From assembly GCA_013399855.1 (NCBI GenBank), contig VXAY01004336.1, positions 740,076 to 804,075 on the forward strand: DNA of 64,000 bases, given 5' to 3'. The position numbers and the translations under genes were made by a program. Shown piece after piece: positions 1 to 13,100 of the stretch. The notes under the pieces were generated by a model. The model did not search any database. It had not been told where the DNA came from and worked only from the letters and a program-made list of their open reading frames with translations. The DNA comes from Oxyruncus cristatus. Taxonomy: Eukaryota; Chordata; Aves; Passeriformes; Cotingidae. Numbering within the stretch: position 1 is the stretch's first letter; each line of letters starts with the position of its first letter.

Positions 1-1654
1 AAAAGAAAGTTAGATCGAGGATAGATATCTTTGTAAAACATGTTCTTTTGCTAAATCAAACATACAAGTAGGTGATCTTCCACGCACCACTCTTTCACAG
101 AAGGCTGGGCATACATTTTGTAATGTGGAAGTCTCTGAAGGCTCCAAGAATCACACATTTCAGATGCTGTTCTAAACTAGTTTTCTAAGAAGTTCTGCCT
201 TACAATCTGCCTGACTCCAGTGCTTTCAAAAAAAAAAAAAAAAAAAAAGACGAAAAAAACCTCTAGTGAACATTCAGGTTTCTCATACTTTGATACATAG
301 ACTCAAAAACTTCCCAGCTCTATGCACAGCATATGTGCTGACCTTGGTGCTCTCAAAGTGCCAAGTTTCAGTAGAAAGTAAAAAAAGCCCAAAACCTTTC
401 CAACATGGGCTGGGGGTGGGGGCACGGGGCCTATTCACCTTACTGTGCTAGCAAAGTAACTGTGGTAGCATAAGCCCTCTGCAGACACAAAGCCTGCAAG
501 TTGCTTTTGTAATAGTGACTTTTTTCACAATGAAACACCTGGATCCATGTTTGTGCCATCAACGCGGTCATATTGTTAAATACTGACGATGCAAGAAAGA
601 TTTTTCCTTCTATCTATGTAGCACAGCTTAGGTAGCAATATGAAGATCCAAAGTTCATTCAAAAACATGTCACCACTTGAATAAATAAGGCTGATGCCCT
701 AATTAGCAGAGGAAGCCTTCATGTTTTGCTCAGAGTTCGAAATAATGAGCTGAGCCTCTCCACTCCTCTGGCATACAAGCATGTGCTGCATGGTTTTGTT
801 AAAGAGATGAATATGAAAGGAGGTAAGTGATGTGCCCAGGGACACTGAGTAATTTAGAGCAAAGGTAGCTGAGATCTGAGACTTTTGAATAACAGTCTTC
901 TGCTTTAGTTGTAACTGAAATTCAAAAACTGTGCGGCGAAGCTCAGAGCCACGAGGTCAGCTTTAACTTAGGTGAGATTTTACAAATAATAAATAGGGAG
1001 AAGTTGCCAGGTTTTATTTGTCTTTAGCAGTTTTGCACTTTCAAGTCATATGTGGACAGCTGAGTGCTATTTTCAAATTTAACTCTAAATTAACTCTAAA
1101 AAGATTAAAATAACAAAAGAGAGATGTCTGAGTAATCCCTGGTCCTCGGTTCCTGGAATCTTTGATTAAAATTTCAAAGCTCGTGAGATTGGAATTTTGA
1201 TGATACTGTTCATGTCCCTCAAACTTCTTTATTTCTCTATCTTTTTTTTTTTTTTTTCCGGAATTTCTCCCTAGAAGTCAGTGAACCCTTTCCCCTGTCT
1301 TTCTGCATCAGGGTTAACTAAGCACCATACAGGCACGTATATCTGCCACAAAAGAGACTGATAGGACACACAGGGAGAGAGTCATGACAGCTGAACGGGA
1401 CTGTGCTGCACCTGTCTGCACCAGAGGCTGTCGTATGCACACAGGATGAAACCAGTCACACAGTGAACTCCTGGCAGGAAGGTTGTGCCTCTGCAGTACT
1501 TGGCTAATAAATTTTCAAGGGTTAGTACTTCTAAACCCTCAAGAGAGAATTGTTTGAGGACAATCTGAACTAAAGTCAGAAACAGGCTATCCTATCTTCT
1601 TGTACTGTTGTCACTTTTAGACTGGGAAGGAATCTGACCCTAGAGGTGGCAGCC
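1..1654. other. Intergenic, nothing recognised
   Basis: It holds an A21 run at 228-248 and a T16 run at 1242-1257. No exon, RNA gene or mobile element was recognised. Confidence 0.7.
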
Positions 1655-2135
1655 TTTCCAGAAGTGACCCTAACACAAGGAAAACACTGACATACTGGAG
1701 TGAATCCAGAGCAGGCCACCATGATGGTTAGGGACCAGAACACAGGGTACGGGAAGAGGGATGAAAGTGCTGGATCTGGCTAGTCTCAAGGAGAGTTCCT
1801 ACTGCAGTCTGTAACTGCCCAGTGGATCTTTTTAGAGAAGACCTCTTTCGGGAAGCATACAAGAAGGACAGGAGACAATAGATACAAGTTAAAATAAGGG
1901 AAGTTCTGATTATATATTGGGGGGGAAAAATCACTGGGGGGCAGGTTGAAAACACTGAAAAAGGACCCCAGAGAGCACGTGGGATTTCCTTACTTGCAAA
2001 CAGTCAAAGCTCAACTGGATAGCCCTCAAGAACGCTTTCTAAGTTGTACCGTCTTTGCCTGTGGGGATAGGGTAGACCAGAAAACCTCCAGAGATCCCTT
2101 CCAATCTGGGGTAGTCTGTGATTCTGTTTCACACA
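1655..2135 (+). mobile_element. CR1 3'-end copy, diverged
   Basis: CR1 landmarks appear in order: TACTGGAGTGAATCCAGAGC near 1694, TCCTACTGCAGTCTGTAACT near 1796, CAGGAGACAATAGATACAAG near 1869, GGGAAGTTCTGATTATATAT near 1898, CCTCCAGAGATCCCTTCCAA near 2086 and a terminal TCTGTGATTCTGT. Several deletions separate them. Confidence 0.85.
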
Positions 2136-5100
2136 AAATCCCCTACAAGTGGGATAGAAAGAAATCCCAGCAGATCATGGTTATTTGGCCTTAAATTGTG
2201 AAAGGAAGTGAGAAAGTCTTTTTTGGTTACTTCCTGTTACAGACCTCATGTGCTACAGTAAATTGTGCTATTTTAAACTGAGGTTTTGCTGTCTGGTTTT
2301 ACATGTAGAGAAAAAGCAAAAGTGAACATCATTTGTATCTGAGTTTCCTGTAGAGGTTTATTTAAGAGAGGAAAAAGAACTTCCAAGCAAATCATAAATG
2401 TCAATCCACTGATCACTTTTCTGAAATGAATTTAGATTGCATTACTGGGAGCACAACTTTTATGCAAAAACAAGCAGGAGTGTATTGGTTGCCAAAGCAA
2501 AGCTGACTGGTTAAACCTTAGACTCTGGGGAGCAAGGCCACAGATAGATGAAGGAAAACATACAGAGTTTTCCTTTTTCACATTTTTTTAACATACAGCA
2601 CTCAGAATAAGTCTCCATGGGCTTCAATACGTGACTTTACATTTTAATGCATTTCCTCTGCCAGATGGTTTAGATAAAAACCTATTAGTTTCATTCGTAC
2701 GAATAGTTTCATACAAAAAATGTCTATTTTTAACATTTTTGCCTCGAGGCTTGAATATACCTTTTTTTTTCCAGAAATGGAGAAATTGTTGCTGGTGTCT
2801 AATATTTTAACCGTCATCATTCCTACTATTAAATAAGATTCATATCAGAATGTGGCTCAGTCCTCTAAAAGAACGTACATCCAAAAAAGTGCATTAAAAT
2901 CGCTTCATCGTTTGATTTCTGCATCTTTTCATACAACCTTTATGTGTTTGCAATTTTCCATGAGCTCAGTTATGATTATTTCAATCTCTGCAAAAGTACT
3001 GTGTGTGTTCTGTCAAATATAATGATGCGAATCTTTAATCTTCTTTTCTTCTTTTTTTTTTTATTGTCTTGATGTCATTACTTTGGAGAGTACATTGAGT
3101 GTGAGAAAACTAGAGAGGTTTCACCACTTCAAACTCTAATTGCCAATACATGCAAAATCTTCTCCCATTTCTGGAGATAGGGAATTCGCCCTAGCAATGA
3201 AATTAATGTGGCTCTCCTATGCTCATGCTGAGGGAAGGTTAAGAGGGCATACCTGAGCAGTTTTAAATCCAAGAGGTCTTCCTTTATTATTCAAAGAGAT
3301 AGTTTTGGGACCAAGTGGAGAAGGACACAGGAAACGCCAGAATTTCTTCATTAACCTGGTCATCATGGTTGGTCCAGAGCAGACACTATCTGTCATTTTC
3401 TCTCATTTCAGCAGAGCTCTCCAGGTGCTCAGGTGTGTCCAGCACTCAGCCCATTGGTCATGCAGAACATTAGGATCTGGTCTAGCACCTGATGGAGGCA
3501 CACTTTTGGGAACATGATCGCCTTGGCCTCCCTTTGCAGCCAGAGGAGAAGCATCAGCACCTCCATGGTCCGTTGTCCATCTCCATATTAGGTAGAAAAA
3601 AAATACGTTCTCCTTTGCCTAATTCTCTACAACACTTGGAGATGCTAAATACCTATGTCTACATTAAACTGAGAAGTAATTTTTCCTGGTAGGAGTTGAG
3701 CTGGTTGAAGAAATGTAACTGAAGCTCCAACAGCTCCACTGCATGAATTTCAGGGCTTTCACATAGGACTAAATTTACTCTCTTCCGCTGCACTGCACCT
3801 CATCACCTGTAACTCAGTAATCCACACACCAGAAATTAGGTGGCTGAACTCATATTTAGAACCTGACAGGTATTTAGCAAGCTAAATGCACTCACTGTTA
3901 ACACAGAGGTTTAAAACAAACAAATAACCCTTATATGGGTGTTCCTGGATTGCCACAAAAATGTTGGCAAATAACCATGAGAAGAAAGAAGGTAAGGGAG
4001 TCAGAAGCAAGAAAAAAAGGGGTGAAGGAAAGGATATAACATCCCCATGTGTCTCCAAGATGTGGGTTGCTGCAGTATCACATTCTGTCGGACATTCAGA
4101 GAGCCTGAGCATATGTAAATAGAAACCACTCGGAAGACCAAAACTCTCCATGCAATAAGGGAATTTACAGTCATGAGTATATTGCTTGCAGGGTTTACAC
4201 CACAGGGGCAATACATTGACAGACCGTGACTTCATACATACATCACTGTATTATTATAGCTGTTAGGATGTTCAGGAGGTTGTAATTAGTGAGCATCAGG
4301 GTGTGTAAGCCCCCTGCGTGGTGCTGCCAAAGCTAATCCATGTCAGTGCCTACAGGCAATGGTGGAAAATAAAACATTTCAATGAGCAGCACCAGGAAAA
4401 TCTAAGCCAGGCCAGCCACAAGCCCCTGTGATATGAAACAAAAGCAAACATAATCCATGGATCAGAAATAACTGCTTCTCCAAGACTCATTTTTATGGTG
4501 CACCTCCTAAATATAGATAAAAAGCTGGACAGGAAAATGGCAAATGGGAATGTTGTCGTGTCTGGTTTTTTTCCTCACAAAATAATCCAAACAGATATTA
4601 TCACTCACAGCCATGGGCTGTAGCTGGGGCAGAGGTGTCCACATCCATGAAAACTGAGAGTTGGATGAGAGATCTCTGCACCAGAGCGATTGTTACACCA
4701 GGAGTAGGTGACTGTCCCATCTGATGCTCCTCTGTGGACTGTGAAATGTGGATGCATTTGTCAAGGGCAAAAGTTAGTGAATTCCTAACTTTTGTTAGGA
4801 CCCTCAGCTTTCCAGCAGCTAAAGGTTGCACTTTGGTTTTTTTTTAGGTCAGTCTGTCTCTTCCTTGGCAGCTCTGCACCACCATAACGCCTTGGCCCTG
4901 CTGCCTGCCCTTGCAGAGACCAGCCCAGGAGCACAGCAGACACCTACACTATAAAAGATACCTCTCACAGGCTGGTGAGGACTCTAATTATTGCCTTTTG
5001 GGAAATTTCCACATACAAAATGCTGCATCAGCACACCAACACAGCAGCAGGTGGATGGGCAAACTTTCCGAGCTACTCTTCGTTTATCATTCTCCTCCAG

Positions 5101-5149
5101 CCGTTTCCTGATCTTATCTCCACTCCTCTCTCTGTGCTTTGATTTCATC

Positions 5150-5191
5150 AGCTGGGTCATCAGCCTTTGGAGCTGGGTCATCAGCCATTGC
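5150..5191. repeat. 21-base tandem duplication
   Basis: AGCTGGGTCATCAGCC is repeated at a 21-base distance, with a diverged last few bases. Confidence 0.9.
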
Positions 5192-5281
5192 CAACTATTT
5201 CAGTCACACCTGAAAAATTAGCCATTGTGTGACATGTAAAACATCTGAAATGAGTAAGAACCATCTCCATGGCTGGCGTTG

Positions 5282-5330
5282 TATGGAATTGTATTCCAAT
5301 CCTATGGAATTGTATTCAAATTGTATGGAA
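5282..5330. repeat. 21-base period tandem repeat
   Basis: TATGGAATTGTATTC occurs at 5282 and 5303, with a partial third TATGGAA at 5324. Confidence 0.88.
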
Positions 5331-6469
5331 GTTTTTCAGCACATTGCTTTGGGTAAGCAGACCTTCCCTTCCCCCCTTACTCTAAGGAAAGGAGCTCTTA
5401 TCATAGCAGCAAAAAATTATTACTATGATTTTGTCATAATGAATGTTTGCACCAGGGAAACAGATTCTAAAAGAACAATGTGCATCCAGTTAGGGAAAAT
5501 GGACCCAAAGCATGACCTGTGTGCTCTCAAAAGCACTGTGACTTGAATTACAATGAACTATTAATGAATAAGCTGCATATCAAGAAACAGCCAGTTCATC
5601 TCTCTAAACATCAGGCTTATGGTGCATATTTGCAAACAGAAAAAAAATGGAATTTATCTTATGAATAATCTGTTATAATTGCTTTGCCTGCATTGGTTAC
5701 TTTCCAAATGGTTTCTCTTGTCTTGTTTGGGAAAATAAATTGATCTTGGGATTTTCATGCCCTTCGCAAGAAAGTCTTGAGAGACACATGGAAGTCAAGA
5801 AGCCTAAGAAGATGTTCCTCCAGTAAGACCAGATTTTCTACCATCAATATTGAAGGGACTTTTGCCATTGTTTTTAATACAACTGAATAAAAAAGTAGAA
5901 AACCAATATAGACTGCAGAAATACATAAGTGAAGCCAGGCACAAAATGGTGTTGAATGAATGCCTTGATTCCATGCTATGCTGTTTTTCCAAAGAGAAAC
6001 TGATAAAATAGGTAAAGACACAGAAGCAAACACTTAAAATGAATTAAGCTGTGTTTCAAGAGAGAAATTCCCCTTTGTCCTCAAAACAGAGTCTTCTTTC
6101 CTTGTCCTCAGACAAGCCAGAGATTTAATTTGCTTCACACAAAAGAAGTGCTCCCAAAGGAATAAGCATCCAATTTGCAGTATGACGTCAATGTTCCACC
6201 TTCTTTGGGCCATGCAGAGAACCAGCTTCTCTCCCAAGGACACTGCTGCAGCAAAATTTCCATGGGGATTCAAAAATTACAACCTGTGATGACTTCTGGG
6301 TATGAGGAAGACTGGCCTGAGCAGTGGTAAAAAAAGCCACAGGCAATCCTACTCCAGTACACCTTTGGGATTTAAAGGCTATAGCAGGACTGCCAAATAA
6401 CTTAACTTCACCAGTTCAGTCTTGATCTAAGTTGCTTCAGTGGTATCTCACTCATGGACCCTCTCTTGG

Positions 6470-7132
6470 AATCATAGAATCATTGAATAGTTTGCTTTTT
6501 ATAAGTCACCTATTCCAGCTCCCCTGAAATGGGCAGGGATATCTTTTGCTAGATCAGGGTGCTCAGGGCCCCATCCAACCTGACCTTGAATGTCTCCAGG
6601 GGTGGGGCATCTACCCTTCTCTGGACAACATGTTCCAGTCTTTTACCATTCTCGTGCTGAAAAACTTCTTCCGTATATCTAATCTAAATTGGCCCTCCTT
6701 CAGTTTAAAACCATTACCCGCTGTCTTATCACAACAGGCCCTGCTGAAAAGTCTGAACCCACTTTTCTTATAAGCCTCTGATAAGTTCTTAAAAGTCACA
6801 ATAAGGTCTCCCCAGAGCCGTTGGTGTCGCAGATAAAGACATTAAATGGCATTGGTCCCAATAAGGACCCCTGAGGGACACCACTCCATCTGGACATTTC
6901 CTATTACCCTCCAGGTGCAATTGTCCAACAAATTCCTCATCCCTCAAACAGTCCATACATCAAATCCACGTGTCTGCAATTTAGAGAGAAGGATGTTGTG
7001 GGGGTCCATGTCTAAGTCCTTACTGAAGTCTGGGTAGATGACATCTGTAGCCCTTTTCCTGTCCACTGCTGTAGCCACTCCATCACAGAAGGACACTGGG
7101 TTGGTCAGGTAGGACTTGCCCTTGGTGAAATC
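6470..7132 (-). mobile_element. CR1 copy, antisense, with internal deletion
   Basis: The plus strand begins with the reversed CR1 end (GGAATCATAGAATCATTGAA) and continues GGGCCCCATCCAACCTGACC, TGAAAAACTTCTTCCGTATA and ATAAGGTCTCCCCAGAGCC. At about 6818 it switches to the reverse-transcriptase region: GGTCCCAATAAGGACCCCTG and GAGGGACACCACTCCATC, which on the minus strand is a degraded SGVPQGS-type motif, then AATTTAGAGAGAAGGATGTT and GGTAGATGACATCTGTAGCC. The C-terminal third of ORF2 between these blocks is missing. Confidence 0.92.
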
Positions 7133-10100
7133 AAGACGTTTCCCTTCAGTTCAGGCCTATGTGTGGTTTCAAGCCCATTTCCCTATGGAAACCCTTAGTT
7201 TTGTCCTTGAGGATGGACCAACCCAACACAGTACTCCACCACTATCACCACAAAGACCATCGCCCCTAAGGAGCCTGCTCCCGTGCCCCCACATAGCCCA
7301 TCTTTCCTGCCATACGCTCCAACTCACTACAAGATCTTCATCAAGGTTTGTGAGAAAAAAAAAAGCCCTTCATGCAAACCCATCTGTGTGTGGTGTCTCC
7401 AGGGTAGGATGGGAGCACTGGGGTCCCTGGTCCGAGGGCTGCGTGGTGCAGATAGAGCCAGACTGCCTGAGGAGTCTGGGCCTGGGGGGGACTGGGGGCT
7501 GGACCACACTGAACTGCTTAGGTCTAGGGACCCAGAGTGGCTCCTTGTGGTGTGTGCCTTCAGCCACAGCATAGCTAAATAGACACATCCATCCCTTGCA
7601 CCTTTTCACGCAGGGTCTCACTGGGACCAAATGTGCCTGTAGACACACACTGGCCAGCACTGGAAGCAAAGCATCAGCCGTACAGCAGTGCTGGGATTTG
7701 CATACTATGTAGAAAAGAGACTACTGAAATTATTCTTTCTTATCCAGTTATCCTCAGATCCCTGCCTCTTCTGAAGTTGTATGTACACATGAGGGGAAAC
7801 GAGTTTTAATTTCAGTTTTGAGTTTGGAAGCTATCTCTCCAAGACAGTATAAATAATTTTGTAAGCGCAATACCACCTTTCTGATGTAGGTTGTGCCAAA
7901 CATATTGTGCCAGCTAAAGTAAACTCTAGATGGAATAAAATGAAACAGCTAATGGGAGAACATAATAGAGGAAACAGCTAGGCTAAGCATCTGACAGTTT
8001 CCCACTATATTCAGCCATGTGAATTATCATCTCGAGTTGTGCTTCATCTTTATAATATGAAAAAGGCCACATTTGAAAAATCTGATCAACATAAAAAATT
8101 ATGCAGTATAATAAGTGTAAGTAATTTCAAATGTAAGCTTTGTTTCACTTTGTGACTCATGGCTACCATGGTATCTCTATTCCACAGCACTGGAGAGTCT
8201 GCTTTATGCCAAACAGGAATGCAGCAATTCTGCAAGTTGCAAATGGAATCAGATAGACGAGGAGGACAGCCAGAGATGGAGCTGAGAGGTGAAGAGCTTT
8301 GCTGCTAAGTCAGAATCCTGTTATTACATACAGTTGTTTGAATAAAAGTAGGAAAATTCCTATTTTTTGGGGATGGAGCAAGCTATCTGAATATCAGACA
8401 GGCATGGATGTAGTGATCTGAGAAGATGCATGGGAGCAGTGACTATCACTCACTTTAGGGGTGAAACCAGTGTCTTAGCTGAGTTGTTGCCCACAGCTGA
8501 GTACCACAGCATACAACCCTGAGTGATACTCTCCTGATGGCGGGTTTCTTTTCAGCCTCCATATCTAGGATAGGTGACACTACCATAGGCCTTTCCTATC
8601 TTCAAGCCATGGAGACACAGTCCAAAGTCAAGAGCAGTCTTTTCCGACACAGAATGAGACAGAGAAACAGCTCCACAGCGTCCTACTGTCACGGAGCAAG
8701 ACATTACCATAGTATCAGCCAGATGGTCAGGATTTGCCTTTATTATTGGAATTATTATTCATATCACAGCAGTGCTGAGATTTCCCAGCCAAGACTGGCA
8801 CTTGACAGACACATGACAAAATGCATCCTTCATCTACAGAGGTTCCCATCTAAAACATCAGGACAGATAAAAAGGAGGAAAGAGACAGGTACACACAGAA
8901 GTTAATGGTTGGCCAGTGGGTTTACAGCAGAGCGGTGGCAGAGCTGGAGAGCTGGCAGGTGCTGTGCTGCCCTCCTGTCCCCACCATTCACCCCACAACT
9001 GCAAGGGCTCACAGATATCCAGTCTGCTTGAGACCTGCACAGGCCCCAGTGTTAAGGTCCCAATCACTTCCTAGGCTTGTGTTGGGATTACTCCTGCTGT
9101 GCAATAGTAAATACTAGTGAGTTAATACCAGAGGGCAAAGTAAAGTTTCAACATGTTAAAAACATATTGTTGTTAGAAACCATCCTACCCTGGATTAAAA
9201 ATGATGACAAATTTTGCCAGCATTTCCTTGCTATGTTACTGATACAAACTGACATTTTATTTTTTCCCACTCCCACTGGATCAAAAATATCTCAGTAATT
9301 AGTAAGAGTGTAGAGAAAGATCCACCACCAGATAACTCGTGTGCACTGGCTTTGTTTATTGTAAACCCACAACGAGCCACATGCCATTTTGTTTTTAATT
9401 TTGTCCGGATTGGAAAAACCACTTTTCCAAAGCTTACGCACAAAAGGTAAAAGCCCTGGGGCAAAAGATATTATCGAGGTAGGTCATATTTTTCTCCAAA
9501 GTTGAATAAACTCCTAGAATTGACAAAATCTTGCAGCTAGACTTCATTTGATGTGAGAAAGCATTTGTGGGAGGGAAGCATCTGTTCATTACAACTCATG
9601 ATCTTAATTGTATTGTTCTTATCAACCAGTGATGTTTTCATACTTACCACAGGCGCTACCGTATGTCCAACTTCAAAGAAAGAGAATACTGCTGTGACTT
9701 GTTTCAAAATGGAAGATGGCTCCAAATAACCTGGTTTTCTTCTGAGGAAAGGGAAAGGAGCAAAATCTGATGAATGGTGACTCCTATATGAGTTAAACTG
9801 ATACCTTGGAGAGTAACAGACTGTTTTGAAAGACCATACAGCTCCAATGAGTTAGTTATTACTCTGCTCACAGGAGCCAGCATGATTCCTTTTTCCCTGA
9901 AGAGGAAGACTTACCTTTTTGCCTCACTTAAAAGTAGAATAAGCAAACCAAAATGATTTGCTATTTCTCTTGAAAAAGCAACTTGGAGCTTAGAAACAAA
10001 AGTAAATTCAGAGTGAGAGGCAAAAAGCAGTAGGAATACAGAAAATAAATAAGAAAGGAGGTGATGAGGGGTGATGATATCAGAGAGATTTTGTCCATTC

Positions 10101-13100
10101 TTGCTTACAGTGATGTCCTCAATGCCTGTCACCTCTCCCCTTGTGCTCTGCTCCCAGACACAGGCCTGTGGTTTGAGTTCTGGTTTCCACTTAAAGCCTT
10201 CAACATTAGAAAATGAAAAAAAAGGGTCACCAAATTCTCTTCAAATTGCTTTTCCTACTTTCCCATGAAAAAAAAAATAATCATTGCAGGATTGAAGTAG
10301 TCCTCTCAGTGTGAGTTTAATTAATTTAAGCAAGAGAGTCCCCAGGAACTGAGTCATAATTCTCATCAAAAACACTGTAGTAAGTAACCCCATAGCTATA
10401 GATGGGAGATTTTTTCATTACTGTTTCAATCTCAACCCTTTGGAAATCCTTTTTGTACTTCAGCAATGACTCAGCTGATTTAGGTACTTTAATTCCTTCT
10501 TTCTTCCTTCTTGCTTTCCATATTGTTCTGTATTCTCTAACAATGTGAACATGAAATTCATGGTGTCAAAGATGAGAGGTAATCTCTGATAGCTACTTGA
10601 AAGCTCAAGTTCAAAATAATCCTGTGGCACAAAGGGCTGCTTGTTCTTGTTCTGTAGATTTATACTCAATACTGGTCACATGCCAAGGAGTTTACCAAGA
10701 TGTTTATTTCCCCACATATGGCCATCTCAGTGTGCCAGTCTATTGAGCTACACTCGAGTAGCCATCCACTGCACTTCCATGACATATTGCATTAAAAAAA
10801 AGTAAGCAGACACATTACAGTGACATCTGAGGATTTCTTCTCCCTAATGCTCTAAGAAGCTTAAGTTCCAAAAACTGTTTATCCAAACACTCATTATCAC
10901 AGACACCGAGAATTAGGTGGTTCAATCTCTCTTCCTTTTTTTTTTTTTTTTAAATCGGAAGCCCCTAGATTTGACTGTGGTCAAGGCAGTAAGGGCTCTG
11001 AATGTTCAGCTCATTTTGGTGCCTTTCCTGTGCTCACAATCCTGTTGTTCCTGTCTTGTCCCAGAGATACCTTTTTTTGCTCCCCTGCGGGAAGGTGCCG
11101 CCTCTGGTTCCCCATGTCCCCTTCAGCCCCTGCTGCAGGCAGTGAGCTGGGCAGAGTACACACAGGCTGCTCTGGGGACCTTTTTCTCCTCTTTCTTTTC
11201 CAGGATTAGTTCACCCTCAACCTTACTTTTTCTGTCAATTTTTAAGCTGCCTGGCCTAATGTTACTGCAAATCCTTTAGATTTTGGACCCAAGGAAGAAA
11301 TTCTCTGAAATCTATGGAGTATCCACTGTATTCAACATGTTCTGCTGAGATATTGCCTTCTTTGTCCTCTGAGTAAAACGGGGCTAAGTGTCCCATGTAT
11401 ACTGACACTGTCTCTACCATAGAGCCCCATGACTGCTGTTCAAATTTAAAAAGAAAAACAATCGGAAATATAAAAATGAAGCTTTACTTAGTGGCTTTTA
11501 GCTGGCTGCAACATAATTGAAGTATGTTTTCCTATAGCTGTTATCCATGCTAAAACAATACAGCATATCAAGATACTCATTTAAGCAGAAAAAGAGAGGA
11601 CGGAAGAGCTTGTAAATGTCCCCTGCAGCCAAGGCAATGTAGAAAATTTCTGTAGGAAATTTTATTTTCAGTTCTTTTGAATTTTTAGTTTTTTCCTATG
11701 CAGATTTTGTAGGTTTTCATTGCATTTCATGGTTTGGTTGAATTTTTTAAAATAATTTTTTTAAAAGGGTTCAGTTATTTGATTTGAGAAAGTTATTGAC
11801 TCTTTGGACATGAACTTCCTAAGTTCAGGGGCATTTTTATGGTTCCCACACTTTCCTTACTTCATCTAAACACTGCCCTTGCAAAATAGAAAATATTTTC
11901 TTCCAAGTTTTTTTTTGTGTAGTCTAACATTTTCAGTCATAACCTCAAAATTTATACTTAGAAAACATTTTTCAGAGTGCTTTTTTTACCTTCTACTTTT
12001 CCTTGAAGAGTGAGCAGTGTGGTTCCTTGCTTACAGTTCTTGGTTCCCAAAGGCAGAGGGCAAAAGCTGCGCTTGGGAAACTTTTCCTGTACTTCCCATC
12101 AAAGGGCAAAGTCCAGTGGTCACCAACTGATGATCACCCAAATGATGTACAGTTATTTCAGGGACTGTGCTGTCTGGCGGGCAGTGCCTTCACTCCATCT
12201 GAAAACCTACCTCCTGGCAGAATAAAGAAGCCTTTCATTCCCCATTGCTAATATTTTGGGGAATAAATCCGCAGATCTAGTACAAAAACCTGTTTCTTCA
12301 TGCTTTCCCAAGAGGTAATGCAAGGGAAAGCCCAGTCCCCCCAGAAGCTACTTATAAACACTAGCTGGAAGCACAGGGAAGCAGTTTTCCTACTGACATT
12401 TAAAGCCACTTTCAGCATTGGGAAGGAACAGCGGGGGAGTAGCCGTTAGCACCATTATTATACAGTCAAGGTACCAATACTCCCCCACACACACACAGGT
12501 ATTAATAATTGTATTCTTCTGTATTAAAATAAGAGTAAAAATTATCAAATGAAATCATAAAGGTAAACATGTAGCTAATCAGAGAGGAGATTTAGGAGTT
12601 AGAGTATAATTCCCCCAAAGCCCCCAGCCTAATTAGTGAAGAAGATAAAATGGTTGACAGATTGCACAGCTAGAAAAACATAAAGCAAAGAAGGTTAGAA
12701 TATTTATTATTACTGTATAAGACAGTGATTAGACCCCCAACCTATGTACAGATCTAATCACCATCCCCTGGAAAGGATAATAGCCAGCCCTGTGAGTCTA
12801 GTTTGACAAATTAATCCAAGCCTGATCCAAATAAAGAGATTTGTAGTTTTCAATGAAAAATTAACTCCCTGGCTGTGCAGTGGGAACATCGCCACATGTA
12901 CTAACGGCTTTGTTACCGAGAGACAGTGCTGCACTATGTCTGTGCTCAAGGGTCTGTCAAACAGCACATGGTTTGGTGTTGCAGCAAGGGAAAAGAACTA
13001 ATGTAAAAATTTGCGTATTTGTGAGGCATTAGTCATCATAGGACATAAAATCTAATCCCAGGATGTAGATGGTAGCCTACAAAGTGCGAGTTGACAAAGC

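Larger units (their letters stand above)
2136..6469. other. Intergenic, only small tandem repeats
   Basis: Two short tandem repeats of 21-base period occur at 5150-5191 and 5282-5330. The open frames here are short and show no family resemblance. Confidence 0.7.

Noticed and set aside
1..4000. Possible 3' UTR of TOX at the left edge
   Set aside because: Expected from gene order in other amniotes, but no TOX coding exon or recognisable UTR sequence could be identified.
7116..7574. Open frame of 152 codons on the plus strand
   Set aside because: It begins inside the antisense CR1 copy and shows no domain. GC-rich sequence lengthens chance frames.
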